In this document: positions 11,220-25,700 of the stretch, one piece after another
Position numbering within the stretch: position 1 is the first letter of the stretch
Layout: every line of letters begins with the position of its first letter
DNA from: Apteryx mantelli
Taxonomy: Eukaryota > Chordata > Aves > Apterygiformes > Apterygidae
DNA length: 64,000 bases
Assembly: GCF_036417845.1 (NCBI RefSeq)
Contig: NC_090011.1
Span: forward strand, 1,240,001-1,304,000
Reading direction: 5' to 3'
Notes under the pieces: model-generated
Told to the model about the DNA's origin: nothing
Databases searched by the model: none
The model's input: the letters and a program-made list of their open reading frames with translations, nothing else
Program-made: the position numbers and the translations under genes

Positions 11220-13760
11220 CAGGGCACCCACCCCATTCAGCAGCAGGCCCACATTCTCTCTAGCCTTCAAATACACCAGTAGCAAAAGGAAGACACCCTT
11301 CTTGTTGTCCTTGTCATCCCCTGCCAGATTTCATTCTAAACGGGCCTTAGCCTTCCTCATCACATCCCTGCATTCTCTGACAATGTTCCTATATTCCTCC
11401 CAAGTGGCCTGTCCCCCTTTCCATATTCTATATACTTCCTTCTTCTGGTTGAGTTTTGCCAGGAGCTCCTTGCTCATCCACATAGGTCTCCCGCCCCCTT
11501 TGCTTGACTTTCTACTCACAGGGATGCTCCAATCTTGAGCTTGGAGGAAGTAATGCTTGAATATTAATCAGTTCTCTTGGACCCCCCCTGCCCCTTTCCT
11601 TCTAGGGCCCTAACCCATGGGATTCCTCCAAGTAGGTCCCTGAAGAGGCCAAAGCTCCTAAAGTCTAGGGTTGCGATCCTACTCAGTGCCCTGCTTCCTC
11701 CTCGCAGGATCCTGAACATCTCATGGTCACTGCAGCCAAGGCTTTGTTTGTTAGCATGAGGTGCAACAGCACACCTCTCCTTGTTGGTTCCTCCACCACC
11801 TGTGTCAAGAAGTTGTCACCAATGCTCTGCAGGAACGTCCTGGACTCTGTGCCTGTGTTCTCTCTCCAGCAGATATCAGGGTGGTTGAAGTCCCCCATGA
11901 GAACCAGGGCCTGGGATCGTGAGGCTACTTCCAGCTGTCTGTAGAAGGCCTCCCTGACTTCCTCATCCTGATCAGGTGGCCTGTAGTAAACACCCACAAC
12001 AGTGTCTCCCATGCTAGCCTGCCCTTTAATCCTTACCCATAAGCTCTCAACTCACTCTTCATCCACCCCTAGGCACAGCTCAATACATTCCAGTTGCTCT
12101 CTCACATAAAGAGCAACTCCATCACCTCGCTTTCCTGGCCTATCTTTCCTAAAAAGCACATAGCCATCCATGACAGCACTCCAGTCATGCAAGCTATCCC
12201 ACCATGTCTCTGTAATGGCAATGAGATCATGGCCCTGCAACTGCACACAGATCTCTAGTTCTTCCTGTTTGTTCCCCATGCTGCGTGCATTGGTGTACAG
12301 GCATCTCAGAGAGGTGATCGAGCATGCAGCTTTCCCAGGAGGGGTAAATGAGGATCCTCCATAGCCACATCCCATGCGCACTTCCCTGGCTGCATTCACC
12401 TGCTGGAGGCGTCCTGACTTGAGCTGTCTTTGGCCAGCTACCCTGGCACTATAACTCTCCCCTTCCCCCATCCTTCCTAGTTTAAAGCCCACCTTACCAG
12501 GCTGGCCAACCTGTTGGCAAAGACACATGCGTCCCACTTAGCAAGGTGATCCCACCTCTTCCCATCAGCTGTCAATCTTCAGACAGGGTCCCATGGTTGT
12601 AGAAACCAAAACCCTGTTGCCAGCACCAGCGGCACAGCCAGTCATTAACTTGGAAAGTCTGTCTCCTCCTCCTCTCATCCATCTCCCTCTCTGGCAGGAT
12701 TGAGGAGAAGATGACCTGGGCTCCCAGACCCTTGACCACCATCCCCAGAGCTCTAAAATCCTGTTTGATGGTTTCCAGTTTGCCCTTGGTGTCATTAGTG
12801 CCCACATGGAAGAGCAGCAGAAGGTAATAGTCTGATGAGTGGACAAGCCTTGGCAGTCTTTCTATGACAGCCCGTATGCGAGCCCCTGGCATTCAACAAA
12901 CCTCTCTAGATAAGAGATCAGGTCAGCAGATCCTCCCCTCCGTCCCCTGCAGCAGAAAATCACCCACAACAATCACCCACCATGTCTTCCAGGTGTTCCC
13001 ACAAGGCAGAGGGTCTGTTGTCCCAGGTACTTCCCTTACAGCCATGTCCAGCTCCTCCTCATCCTGGAGGGCACTAAACCTGTTCTTCAGTTGCAAATCC
13101 TCAGGAAGAGTAGGAGCCTTTCTCCTCCTACAAGAAGTGACCAGTTTCCAGCCACCTTCTACAGTGATTATGTACTGTTGCACAGAGCCCTCCGACAACC
13201 CCACTGCTGTGGGGGGCTGGGACTCCTGGAGCCATATGGTCTCCAAGAATACCCTGTCTATCTCCTTCTCATCCTCTCATATGCTACACAGCCTACTGAC
13301 CTCGTCCCATAACTCCCTTACCTGATAACACAACTCATCAACAGCAGCACACCTTCTGCAGGAGAGCTGACTGTCAGAGAGGCCCCAAGCACTCCCTGCA
13401 GCCTGAGACCTGCATCTGCTGTCAGAGGGCCTGTCTTGGTCCAAGCCTCTGAGACAGCTGACACAGCAACTCCAACAGCCACTGGGGAACATGCTCCACA
13501 GCATGTCATGACCATACTCAAAGCATACACCACAGGGATCAGAAACAAAGGTGCCCTCTTGCACCCTTCTGCACAAACCACCATGTCTGTTCACTACCTC
13601 TGTTTGCTGCACTCTGGGCCTGACTCTTATATAGGCCTCTCCCTAGCACTGACTCCCAGGGTGCTTGACCTATGCTAATCAAGGGCCACCTGGATCAAAG
13701 GCCCCAACTCCCTCTGCTCAGGGCAACCAAGAGAGCTTGTTAGCAGCAGCCACTCCTAGC
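11220..13760 (-). mobile_element. CR1 LINE, 5' part (ORF1 and endonuclease), minus strand
   Basis: This is the other half of the CR1 starting at 1586. The minus-strand frames are in CR1 order. The connecting region between endonuclease and RT is at 11331-11519. The endonuclease C-terminal part (MGDFNHPD) is at 11683-12012. The endonuclease N-terminal part (TNARSM, ITETWW) is at 12052-12537. ORF1 is at about 12570-13612 and includes a GTND esterase-like block. The pieces are in different frames with stops, so the element is inactive. The upper (5') end is approximate: 5'UTR-like sequence, including a tatataag box on the minus strand near 13629-13636, runs to about 13.7-13.8 kb. With the left part it totals about 4.3 kb, close to full length. 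Confidence 0.85.
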
Positions 13761-14273
13761 TAGAGCTTGTCCCAGGAGAAGTTAAGGCCTCCTGCAGTTG
13801 TCCTTGCCTAGCTTCCCCTTTCCTGTTCTCAGTAATCACCTTCTAGTTCTGTAGTATTGTTCTTCGTCCTTCCGTTTTCTTCCAAGTTGGAAACCAGGTT
13901 AAATTTCCTTTTACACCAGCAGACAACTCCCCTCTTACATGTTTCCTAACTTCTCACCCACCTGCCTGGGAGGCAGGTGGAGGAGCTTTACAACACCTGC
14001 TTTCACACCCAGCCTCAGCTCCCCTCATCTCTAGAATGGACTGAGGACTCTGTGATCTTTGTGCAGAAAGCAGCCTGCCTGCAGTGTCTTGCACAGCTAC
14101 TCATTAACTAGAAAGTGCTGTAAAACTGAAGAACGTTTTGCACTCTGGAGGGATGAGGAAGGTTACCTAAGTCTAAAGCTCACCATCAGCTCCTGAAGGT
14201 CCAGCCTCCAAAAGTGAGTCTAAATGGTACTTGTTCCAATTATCGTTCATTGTGTTTTTTGCTTGGGAATAGC

Positions 14274-14298
14274 AAAAAAAAAAAAAAAAAAAAAAAAA
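14274..14298 (+). repeat. Poly(A) run, 25 bases
   Basis: An uninterrupted run of 25 A. It could be the tail of a processed insertion, but no recognisable source sequence lies 5' of it; a simple homopolymer is equally likely. Confidence 0.7.
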
Positions 14299-14894
14299 TT
14301 ACTGCAGTGGTGCCGCTTGCAGTGGTAGTCCACCTGGAGCACAATGCGGACATGTCTATGTATTACATCAGGTTTCTGTGTACACTTATTATATCGAATT
14401 GAGGTTTTTCTCATGGGGATTAAGCATTGCCCAGGTTCGTTCGCTGTAACTCTTATGAAGCATTTTCAGTAGGACTGCTAGTTAATTCTCCCCCACACAC
14501 ATACTGTGTATTGTAAAACTACCTCCTCTCTTCTGCAAATTTCAAAATTGTTCTCCCTGTACGAGAAACCTCGATACATGAATGTCTCTCTGCATACTGT
14601 AACATGTTTCTGCAGTTGTAAAATGTGCTTTGGGAGTTAAGAATTTGCATTCTTACCTGCTTTCTTTTTTCTTTTTTCTTCTGTAAGTGTGACGTTAGAC
14701 ACCTATGTTCAAATACATTGCCTTTGTCCATGCTAGTGCCTTTAGCTGAAAGGTCCTCTCAAATTTCCTCTGAGATAAATTCACTTTGTTAAAATTGTCA
14801 GGCACAACCCTGAGGATTTCAGAAGGCTTCTAAACTGTTTGAAATACATTCCCCTACGGTGTGCCTGAAGCTGACTGGCTAAAATCTGAAATAC

Positions 14895-15000
14895 GTGGGG
14901 TGCTGGGCCAAGAATATCTTGAGGCCTTCCCTCTGCCCTGGTGTGGAAGCCATCTGTCCCATACACACTGCTCTGCTGGTGGTCCATGCAGAAGGTGACC
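14895..15000 (+). repeat. Second copy of the low-copy repeat
   Basis: Matches 80-190 in the same orientation, including gtggaagccatctgtcc and ctgctctgctggtggtcc. Divergence is visible, so the duplication is old. Function unknown. Confidence 0.6.
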
Positions 15001-18000
15001 TGAAATGGTCTTCAGACTACATATCAATGGACTGTCTTAGGATGGTGGACATGAGGAAATACAGAATTGTAGATTTCATACTTCCAAACTGAAGCCTCAC
15101 CTGCACATTTAATACTGAGGAACAAGTTCAGAGTTTGAGTCAAATGGCCTTGGTCCTGCCCTCCTTCTGGGGGACACAAGCAGGTGACGGATAGGCAGCT
15201 ATTTCCCCTCTCAAAACCTCATAGTTCATCCCAGCTAGCTCAGACTCCCACTGAATCTGAGGCCATGAATTGCCCTTTAGAGGTGTAGACAGGTTTTGTT
15301 GTCAGAAGATCCAATGTCATTTTGGGAATGGTGGCGTATCCTGCCCTGCCTCCAGCCTTTTCTTCAGAAGGGTATGTGTCTGCCATGCTTGCCAGTACTT
15401 GCTGGCTATGCCTAGGCATCCAGACCTGGAATCAGTCTGAATGGCTGTAAACATCAAGAACTGGATGATGTGAATCCTCCTGCAGAATCCCAAGCTGGGG
15501 TGCACTACTTTTAGGAACAGGAGTGGGCGCCACAGTTTTTCGTCTCTTCTGGAAACCTTTGAAGCCTACAATCAACTTTTGAGATGGCATACATCAAACT
15601 CTCTCGTGTTTTCCTGTTACCCTTTACTTATAGGCTGCTGTTCAGCACACCTTCCTGGGGAAAGGACATATCTGCTGGAATTCTCCTAAGTGTCTAAGTT
15701 TAAACACTGTGCTTTTCCTCCTTTTCTTCACTCACTCTCTGACTCCTGGGCATTGCAGAGTTGAGCACTGCCCTGTCTAAATTGCCATAGGGAGGGAAAA
15801 TTAAGGTCCAAACTCAAGTACTGTGCAGGGCTCAGGAGAGAATGATTCACCTGCTTTTTGTCTTTCCTATGTCACTACCCACAAACAAGTCGTATGGACT
15901 GTCTGCTGGCACACTCTCATGTTGTACACATGCACGTTTGCTCCCTCCATTTGGTTTCATTGCAAATTACTGCCCCTCCTTACAGAAAACAACACAGAAG
16001 AAAGGTAACATGTGGTACTTTGTTTTAAGAAGAACTGCCTCCTCCTTAGATGCCTTGGGCTTGTCTAAAAACATTTCTGGAGCAGTAACATGCAGAATCT
16101 AAAAGAGAGAGGCTAGTGCTTTGAGGAGCAGCTAGGAGCAGGTCCACACCATACGAACAACAGTAGCTTGAACCAAGTCCTTCTCTGCAGCCACATTTAA
16201 CTCTAGACTGTAAGTTATGTGCTATGGCATAAGGGAGAAGCATTTGACTGGTCTCACAGTTGTCTCACTGAACGAGAGAACACTGTTAAACCATTGTAGC
16301 TATCTGTTCATTAGGATTTAGATATTTCATATTCACCTATCCCTTTACCTTGCTGAAGTGTTCTTTCTTTAATGAGCATAGTGAATCAATGCATACTTGA
16401 GAGATGGGAAAATCAGCTCACGGTGAAGCAGGGAGTTTAGAATAACTGTCTCATATTTCACAAGTTCCTTTAAGCTGTTGTTTTACTAGTGGCCCCTGGG
16501 CATCTGAACCTGCCCTTCCTTGCTGTTGGTTGAGTCCCGGCTGAGGGTGCCTCCTGCTTCCCCAAAGGCTGGGCACCGTGGCTCTGTAGCATGTTGAGCT
16601 ACTATTCAGCTGGCTACAATTACCTGTACCTGTTTTCCGAATGAACCATGGTTAAATGGCGGCTGTAAGGGAGAGGAGGAGGGAGAGGGAACTTGCTTCT
16701 AATCCTATTTCCCTGTGATACGAGCCTGGAAAGCAGGGACAGCTCAGCACAGTGAGGTATACCACTCCTATTTCCTTCCCAGAAAGAACACATGATTTCT
16801 GAATACCATCAAAGCATGAGAAGAGATTGTCACTGTCATTAGAAACAGATAACCTGATATGGCTGTCCAACAAACAATTCCAGTCAGCATAGCATGGCTT
16901 CGGTGCGGAAAAAAAGTCTTTCCCTTCACTGCCTGTCGTCCCTACCCTGCTTGTCCTTTCATCTTTGCCCCTCCCTGGCCTCAGCAACAATAAAGGAACT
17001 GAGCAGTTCAAAAATTAACCATTATGACCAGGGGAGCAAAGATCTTTCTTACACCTGTACTCCTTCCTCCCTCCTCTTGGCACCCCTCCATGACTCCTTT
17101 GGCCCCCTGAGAGCAGGGAACAGCAGCTTCAGGGAGCACTGCCCCATGACACTCCTTCCCCCTTCCTTCCTGGTTAGGAATCAATGATTACAGCAAAGTC
17201 TGCAGCTGGTCCCTGCTTGCCCTCCACTCTTTTCCTGTAGCAGCAAAGTGAAACGTAGCACCCTCAGCAAGACGCAGGTGGAGAGACAGTATCTACCAAG
17301 GTAGGATAGCTTCTCATGGCTACTTTTCTGCAGTTGTTTGTTAATTCATATAGCTCTGTGACTCTGTGGAGGTTTCCTGCAATTTTGTTTTGCATACCTG
17401 CACAAAGTTGCTTCTGAACCATGCGACCACTGTGGCTATGCACTAGTAATGGAAGTGTGCAGGTTGAGAAAGCAACCGAATGAAGTTTGCTTACTTTAAG
17501 CCATCTACTAGAGTATTAGACAAATGGTGGACCCATGTAATCCACTTGGTTTTGAGAGAATGCAACACAAAATACAAGGTTTCAGCTTGGGAAAAGAGTT
17601 TATAGGGAAAAGAAGAGAAATAAATCGAACAGCTCTAGCATCTGCCAGCCAGACGTGTTCACTATGGTTAGCATTGAAAGCATTCACTGTTCCTTCCACT
17701 TGGCTCTGAGATATGCTTTCCTATGTAAGTTAGTGGCAAATAATCCTTTGTGAAAAGCTTGAAGACTTTTCACAAGGGTGTTTTCAGTTCCATTAGGCTG
17801 CTCTGCAAAGACTGGTAGAAATTCTGAAGCTGCCTGGTTTCTAGTTTCAGCAGAAGGCAGAAATCCTGGCCCCTTCCACAGAGGTGCTAAACTGGACCCT
17901 GAGACAGAAGGCTGAAACCATTATGAGGCTTTCAGCCAGACTCTTCTCTTTCAGCTTTCCTTTCTGCCAGCTGCGATGTGCCAGCACTCAGTGACCAGCA

Positions 18001-19612
18001 AGGCAGGAAGCTCAGTCAGGGCACCTGCTTCTTCCCCCTCCAATATGTGGGAAAGGCGGGTGTTGTGTTCAGCAGTGCAAATCTCTCTCTCGTTCCTTCG
18101 ATGGTGAGTGTGGCCACACCAAACAGTCCCTTCACACCAGCTTTCATCAGGACATATCCTGCCCCTTCACTATGCCAGTCCAACCCCCAGCATGAGGCAG
18201 CTAACACTGGTAACCTTCAGCAATCATGCAATCTTGCCATTAGCTGGTTCAGGGAGCTGCTGTGATTGAGAAGAAACTGATCTTGGTTGGGTTAGTTGTC
18301 AGCTGGATGCAGCTGCCTGAAATGGCTGCCCGCAAAGTCCTCTGGGCACCTGTGATGGGGTAAAGGAGAGGGATGGAGTCAGGACACTCACCTGCCCAGT
18401 CTGCTGTGTTGCTCTGTACCACCACTCCAGGTCCCTCTCATAGGTGCAGCTGTGAAGGCTTGGAAGAACAGGGGCCAACACCAAGCCATTACCCCTTGTA
18501 ATTGCTGCTGTGTTAATTGTGAGAAAGCACTGGAAAGTCACTGAAGGGCAATTGATTTGATAGTTTCAGCGAACCTGTGAGGAAAGTCAGAATGTCTGCT
18601 CTGGTCCAATTGTTCCATTCATTACTGTCAAAGGCGTGTTTACTGTGGTGAAGGGACGACTGCAAATCGCTAGTGCGTGGACTTTTCCCTTACACGGATT
18701 TATTTATTTTTTTTTTTTTAAGGGGCGTGTAGTATTCCAAACTGGCTGTGGTTACACATATCAACTCTGAGTCTCCTCTTCAAACTACTGGAGACCTGCT
18801 GGGGTTGATTAGCCACATGTTCTGGCAAGAGGTTTTTGTACCTCGGCATTGGCTGGTTGATGCTATGATCTGCCATGTAATCCCAAAGTTTGACTGATTA
18901 ATCCCAGAGCAAAGAAGTGTAGCATGATGGCCTCTCCAGGTTGGACACAAAGCAAGTCCTTCAAGAGGAGAAATCAGTGACAAAAGGGTGGACATGTGTT
19001 AACAGCTGTCTTCCAATGCTCTTAATTCCTCATCTTTCTGTGCCTTCATTGAATGGTTCATACTTCCATTAGGAATAAAGGAATGTACAAGTGGACAGAA
19101 ACCTCAAAGCGAAATAAGGCCCTAACAATGGCCATTTTAATAAAAAATTGGAAGTGCCATTTTGAGAAGTGCATGTGAACACGAAAGGAGGAAAGTGGCA
19201 ATTACCTTTACCATTATTTACGTATCATCCTTTAGCAGTAGCAAAGGACGAGCTCTTGGTCATTGGACTACTCTTTATTAGTGCTGAGATTTACATTCGT
19301 TATGCTACTAAGAATAATAATATGAATTGTGAATAATGGGAATAATATTATTATGAACATTTAAGAAAAATAACTAAGAAGAGTGCTATTAATAGGAACT
19401 TTATTCTTCATCTTTATGCCAAGCCCCAAGGGTATATACACAGAATGAGATATGGGAAACTCCCTTTGGTGCACAGCTGAAGAGCTGGGCTTCCCTTTAA
19501 CGTGACAAGGGATGAAGTGAATACAATATTTAAAGGAAAGAAAGGAGAGATGTGGTATTCAGGCTAATGGAGGATTTTGTTATGTTATTTTTCACTGTCC
19601 CTTCCATTGCAG

Positions 19613-19713
19613 CACATCAGAAATGATGAATTTCTGGGCTCGGAAAGGAAGAAGCAAAGGAACACTCTGTTTCCTCTTCTGTTTTCTACTGCTAATATGT
19701 CTTCATTCATCAG
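19613..19713 (+). CDS. Exon 1: start codon and signal peptide
   Basis: An acceptor (ttccattgcag, ending 19612) precedes ten non-coding bases and two adjacent ATGs at 19623 and 19626; an upstream 5'UTR exon is implied. The 30 codons begin with a basic stretch (ARKGRSKG) followed by a hydrophobic core (LCFLFCFLLLICL), a typical signal peptide or signal anchor. The donor gtaagt follows at 19714, phase 1. Confidence 0.8.
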
Positions 19714-22700
19714 GTAAGTAATGCTCCTTCAAATGTTCCCTTCCTATTCTTCATAGTCATGCCTAAGGGGCTTATCTCTATAGGCAGTCTCTGTTGTTAT
19801 CTGCATTGTACTCCAGGTAAGACTATATTCCTGCCCAGCTGCAGAGACTGGTGACATGTAGAGGGCTTTCTCAACAAAGAGGAAAAGAAACCACAAACCA
19901 ACCAAAAATATAGAAACAAGCAACCCTGTTCACACACATACCCATTCAAGCCCCTCACATCTTCCAGACTAAAGAAATGGGCTTTCCCATACCCCCTCTA
20001 CCTACCCTCCATCTTCTGAACCCACTGGTGCTTGACGATCAGGAAGTCTTGTGTTTCCTCTGGGTGGATGGACTGCAGTTCTTGCAGTCCTTTCCCAAAC
20101 CAGGTGAGATGGTGACATCATAAATTCTGCCATCTCCACTGAGTATCAAGTCAGTGTGACAGATGAGATACAAGGAAGGCCTAGGCTTTCAGTTAAGCAT
20201 AGTTAAACTAACTCAAAGTGTAGCCTTCTCAATGGTAGTAGGTTTGCGCTGAAACTCCCTTAAGCCACGGCTTTTTCTCCTCTGGCTTGTGATGGAAGAT
20301 CATCAGGAAAGAGTTCAGAGGTGACACACTCTGAGAAAGGCTGTAAGGACACCTTCAGTTTGGGACATTTTACTCACTAGCAGGGCCCCTAAGGGTGTTT
20401 TTGAACGCTGATGAGGCAAAAGAGGATCAAAGCTGGAAAAGCATCCCCCTTTGCTGCACTGCATATATTGCCACAGGTGGCCTGTAGAGCGCAGCAGTGA
20501 ACATGATCCACTGCAGTAGGACACCCTGGGGCTCAGCTCATCAAAAAACAGTCTTAACGCTGCAGTATCATAATAGTAGTCCCTCTGCAGCACAGCATTC
20601 CTGGACTGCACGTGACCTGTCTTCTAAGTCTTTTGTGTGCAACACCAGTCAGATATGTTCCCATTAGGTGGAGCCAAGGATTCCACAAGCAAATGTTAGC
20701 ACAGGGCCTAGTTTGTCTGGTGGGCGTTTGTAAGGATTAGTAACAGGAAGAAGCAGCTGATGGTCTGACAGAACCATCTGATCAGTGTTTGGGCACTTCT
20801 GGAACAAACCTAACGTGACTCCACAGAGCCCAGTGGAAATGGGTGGGCAACGCAACCTGGAAGCAGTCTGGCCATGGCTGCACAGACCTAAGTTCAGTCT
20901 GAATTACTTTTCCTCTCTGTGAGGCTGTCTGCTTGAGGGAGAAGAGAAACACCTTTTAGCAGATACCCGTTCTTTGGGAGGCAGGGACAATACTGTCCAC
21001 ACTGTACAGAAAAGAAGGACGACCGGGGCTTTGCTGTTTCCCTGGTTGCACAAACCAGTCCGGGCCTGCCTAGCTCCTTCCTCAAGCATTTCCCCTTGGT
21101 GATGTGGTGGGATAGGGAGGATGGAAATGGGGAAGGGTGGGAAGGCCGTTCATACACACGAACTCCTTGCATTGGGATATGACTGTCAGCAGGAAAGATG
21201 AGGTTTCGGTTGACAGGGATCACTGTGAGAGGAGCAATACTGGCTCTGAAGCCAGAAGCTGGAGGTATGAAACTCAGCTTTTGGGTACTCAAGAGCTCGT
21301 TTTGCCTACATGCACGCAGTAAGGAATGAAAAGGGCCTAACAAACTGTACTTCCATTAAAGGCGTGAAAGGACAGACGAGCAATGTGGATAAACAAGGTA
21401 AGAGACAACACCCAATTTTAAGAGCAGCTGTGATGATTCTCCAGGTCTCCTGCCTCTGGTGAGGTGACTGCTATCACCTGTTACTTCTCCCCCCATATCC
21501 CTGTATTACATCTGCCTCACAGTCTGGGATGGTTTCATCTGTTGGGGTACCAAGGCTTCATCTGTGATGAACTCAACTGTAAGCTACCCCTCTTTGACAT
21601 TCTGTATCCACCCCAGCAGCCCTGCCTCCCTTGCCTTCCTGCTCCCCTGCCTGCTCTTTCTCACTACCACAACTTCTGTGATGAGAGCCCCTGGCAGGAA
21701 TGGTCACGGCACGGAGAAAGGAGACATCCCTGCAGCAAAATGAGAGCCTTACAAACAACTTCTCCCCCCTGCCAGCATTCTCATTCAGTGGCCCAACCAT
21801 CTCCCACCCCATGCTCTAACCTTTGCTGGGCTGTTGTTACACTACCTGCTCAGCTCCGGAAAGCTTCCTGGCCCTACCTAGTTGTGCAGGGCAAAGTACT
21901 CCTGGTGCCTTCTTGAAGAGGCCAAATACATATCCCTTATTTCCTCAGTTCCTAACTCCTTGTTCTCCTTTAGAAAGCTTCACATGACATATGCTTTCAA
22001 CTGCTATGCTTGCAACTTAAATGTTAGAGGCTAAAAAAATTCAGTAATTCTAACATTGTTCTTGCTTTGATCTGTGCCATTCTCTGAATATTGTGTATGC
22101 TCATAGTCTCCTTCACACTCGGTGTCCTTTTGGACAAACTCAGGAATTAATTAGAAAATCCAAAACAAGGCTATTATGTCAAGACACCAAGATACTTGAT
22201 GATCCAATTTATTCTACTGACACAAAATACTCAATATAATCTTTCAGAAAATTCAGGTTGGTCTCCACAGCTTATCGTGCTAACAACTCTGGCAAGCCTA
22301 AACCTCCTTGTTCTTATCCTACTCTTCTATTGGATTGCCTGTAAACCGAAGCAGAAAGGTAAGATTTTAAAGGAACCCTCTGGTATCTGTTATTCTCCCC
22401 ATAATGTGAAATTTAACCCAAGAATTCAGTGATAAACATAGTCACCAAGTGCCATGCCCTCAGGCATCCAAGTCATCCATGGCAGATGTGACAAAAGACG
22501 GACGGGAGACTTGTGTTCTTCTGGAGCAGGAGCTGGAGGCAAAGTGAGATCTGTAGTAGAAAGAGGATCCCACCATAGGAGTCGGAAGACTATGGGCTCT
22601 CACTCCTCTGCCGTGTAATGCATGGTCCATTCCACTGTCATGTTCATTGTGTCATTTTGCTTCTGATATGTGTCTCCATTTCCACCAGTATTCTCGCCAT

Positions 22701-25700
22701 TGTTTGGAAAACATCAAGTTTACTTTGATTAGTTACATTACAAGAAGCCTAGCCTTTCTGTTTTCTGCCAGACAAGACAGAGTCCTGGCCAAAATGTTCC
22801 TGTCAGCACAGGTTCAGATCCCAGGCCTATGCAATGAGCTGCAAATTTTTCTGTTCAGTTTGAAGGATTTCCACACTTTGACCTGCCTATTGCTTTGGAG
22901 TTATTTAGTCCATAAGCTAGGGCAATAACCATGCAATACTTGGTTCATTAGCACTTCTGCTTTTCGGAGTCTAGCCTCAGAAAAGGAAATCCTTGGGAGG
23001 AATTGCAAAGAGAAAGCTTCCCTGTGTTTTTACCCACTACTACATTCTTCCAGTGCCTGCAGACAATACCTTTGTGTGGTGTGTTTTTAATGTGTCTTTC
23101 CTCTTATTGGATATGTGAAGAACTGAAAACTAAATGGGATGACTCTGACCTAGGAAATGGCGATTTATCTCCCACCCAAATAACTCCTGTTTAGACATTT
23201 CACCTTACGTGTCTTGATTTCACACTGAGTGCTGTCCTTGGGGGTAGATTAGATGAATTTTGAAGTTCTGAAGCTCTAATTTCTTATGTGAGGAGAAGCT
23301 GCTCTCTGTTTGACTCCACATCTGAGTTTTGGAAATTCAAGTGTGCTCTGTGTGAAATGTTTATCTTCTATGTCAGAAATAGCAATCACAAGGATGCTTT
23401 TGTAATCTATTTTTTTCCTTTTTTTCTTCTATTTTTTTCTCCTTCCCCTTCAAGATGCCTTCAGGAATATGGAAGAAGGTAATATATACTACACAAATCT
23501 TTCAAGCAAATGTTAAAAGAAATAAAGGAAAAGTTTACATGTAAAATACATTTTTCTTTTGCAGGTCGAAGTTCTGCTGGAGGTAAAAAGGAAAAAGACT
23601 TTGGAATATTTAACCTTATATGTCTCTGAGCTTTAGATGGCAAAGAGTGCACTCTTCTTGCTGCTTCTAACCATGCCATTAGATTTTTTGCATGGCCAGG
23701 GTTGGTGTGAAGCAACTTGGCTCTCTGCCAGTTCTTCTTCAGGGATGAGGCTGCTCTTGCATTGCAATTAGTGTGGTCGAGCTCCATGAGTTGACAGCTT
23801 ATACATCGATGTCCTGTGTGTTCTTCCGTCATTCTGCCATTGGCTTTGTTCATGTGAGCAGGAGATCTATGAGGTAGCAGGGTGACAGGCCAGGCAGCGC
23901 ACCAGCACACACAGGGGTAATCTCTAGGCATCAGGCAGAAATGGCAACACAGACAGTTGTGGGTGAGGGAGGTGTTTGGGTGCCCAGGGCATGTTGGAAA
24001 GGGTTTGCCCTGCCACAGAAGTTGGCAGGGTTCTTCCCAGAGAGAAGCTCTGCTTCCTTTTTTCCAATTCAAAGTGGCAACAACCATGTCTTAAAAAACG
24101 TCTTTTGTTTTGCAGTGCCACTCTTGGCAGAGGATGGTAAGTGTTCCTTCTCTTTGCAAATAAGCCCTTGAAAATTGTGTTTAAATATGTGGGGGAAGGA
24201 GCATTGACACCCTGCACTCAGTTGGAGTGGGTTGTTTCCTCTCCACTGTGGGACTACAGTGTGCTTGTTTATACCAGTGTGGCATTTCAAGAACATTGGT
24301 AGCTACTGAAACTGGTAAATAGGTCAGATACAATTTCCAGAAGACAGGGTGAACAGGAATCCATGGGCAGAGGGAGGAGAAGGTCACTAGGTGCAGTCCC
24401 ATTGTATGAGGAGCTGAACAGAGTCCACAAATGGAGACTGTAGAGCGATGGCAGAAATGCCACAGATGTTAGAATAGGAGAGAAGGGAAAAGAGTGAAAG
24501 AGGCAGGAAAAAAGGAAGAGACAAGGAATGATGGAAGGCAAGAAGGAAGCAAGTAAAAATGAAATGGAAAAGGAAGGGAGAGATGGAAAAAAGGAAATTA
24601 TCAACAACTCTCTTAGGACAAAGTCATCTCATGTGAGCAGTCTTTGGCTCAGTGGGTATCCAGAGCACTTGCCTTTATTTGGCTGGCTCATAAAAGCTGC
24701 CAAGTTATTTCCAACAGCAAGGCTTGGTGTCAGCACAGTCTGGGACTAGTCGATGACGCCTGTTGACTTCTCAGGTGGATCACAGCCTTAAAAAGGTGTT
24801 CCCTTCAGTGCTATCTCCAATTCATCCAGCACTTCAAGCTTGCTGGGAGGGGTCCCCTCTGCCTTCTCCTGACCGAAGTAAAATACCCCAGGTCATGCAG
24901 CATCCCCTGGCAGGTCAGGCTAGGAAAACCCTTAGAAAAGTCGACAGAGTCTGTCAATTTCTCAGTAGGATCAAAACCCTAGTAGCACACTCCCCCAGGG
25001 CTTCATGCAATCCCTCCCCCAGCAGTTTGTAACAGGCCTTCTGCTTTCTTTGTAGGACGACTGCATGGACAGCTAGGTGAGTGCTTCCTGGCGTGCGAGA
25101 GAGGCTCCTTGTTGCTGGAGGGGAAGGTGGGAATGGGGAGCACTGTGTGTCCACGGGGCCAGCCCTTTGCCCGGGCGGCCAAGGAAGGAAGCCTGCTGCT
25201 TGCCTCCCAAGGTGTCCCTTGCCCTCCTGCCCTCTGCTGTTGCAATTGCCCTTGTGGGCTAGAGTGAGCAGGCAGCAGGAAAGGAGGAGGGAAGGAAGTG
25301 TATGAGGTGGACTGTCAGGACGGGGAAGGGCTGAAGGGTGGAAATGAGGAAGGTAGGATGGAGGGAAGCCATTAAGGTGGTGGAGGAATGGAATGGAGGA
25401 TGGTAGGAGGGAAGATAGGTAAGTAGTAAGGAAGGGAGGGGAGAAGGAAGAGGGGTGGGAGGAATGAAGGGAAAGAAGGAGGAGAAAGGTCCATCAGCCT
25501 TGAAGGAAGGGAGGACTAGAGGATGGAAGGGGGAAGCACAGATATGAGAGAATGGAGGAAGGGAGGGCAGTGGTAATATGAAGTTTCTTGTGCAGAAAAG
25601 TCAGCCCGTGTGAGCTCTCTTTGGCCTGGGTGGTTCTCCACAGCAGTGTCCTTTGCTTGGCTGTGTGACCCCAGCCGCAAATGGGTTTCCCAGGGCAGGT

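Larger units (their letters stand above)
13761..19612. other. Intergenic / upstream region, no gene supported
   Basis: About 5.8 kb without a convincing exon. It holds a 25-base A run at 14274-14298 and the second copy of the dispersed repeat (14895-15000). A possible non-coding 5' exon for the SPRY gene may lie here (for example after the ctgtag at about 17234-17239), but nothing confirms it. Short open frames look random. Confidence 0.4.

Noticed and set aside
20894-21343. 149-codon minus-strand open frame
   Set aside because: No domain, no splice context, low-complexity serine/proline content; likely chance within an intron.
19714-22247. Search for an IgV/IgC exon of the SPRY gene
   Set aside because: No open frame of about 100 codons with the Cys...Trp...Cys pattern on the + strand; short open stretches do not resemble Ig.
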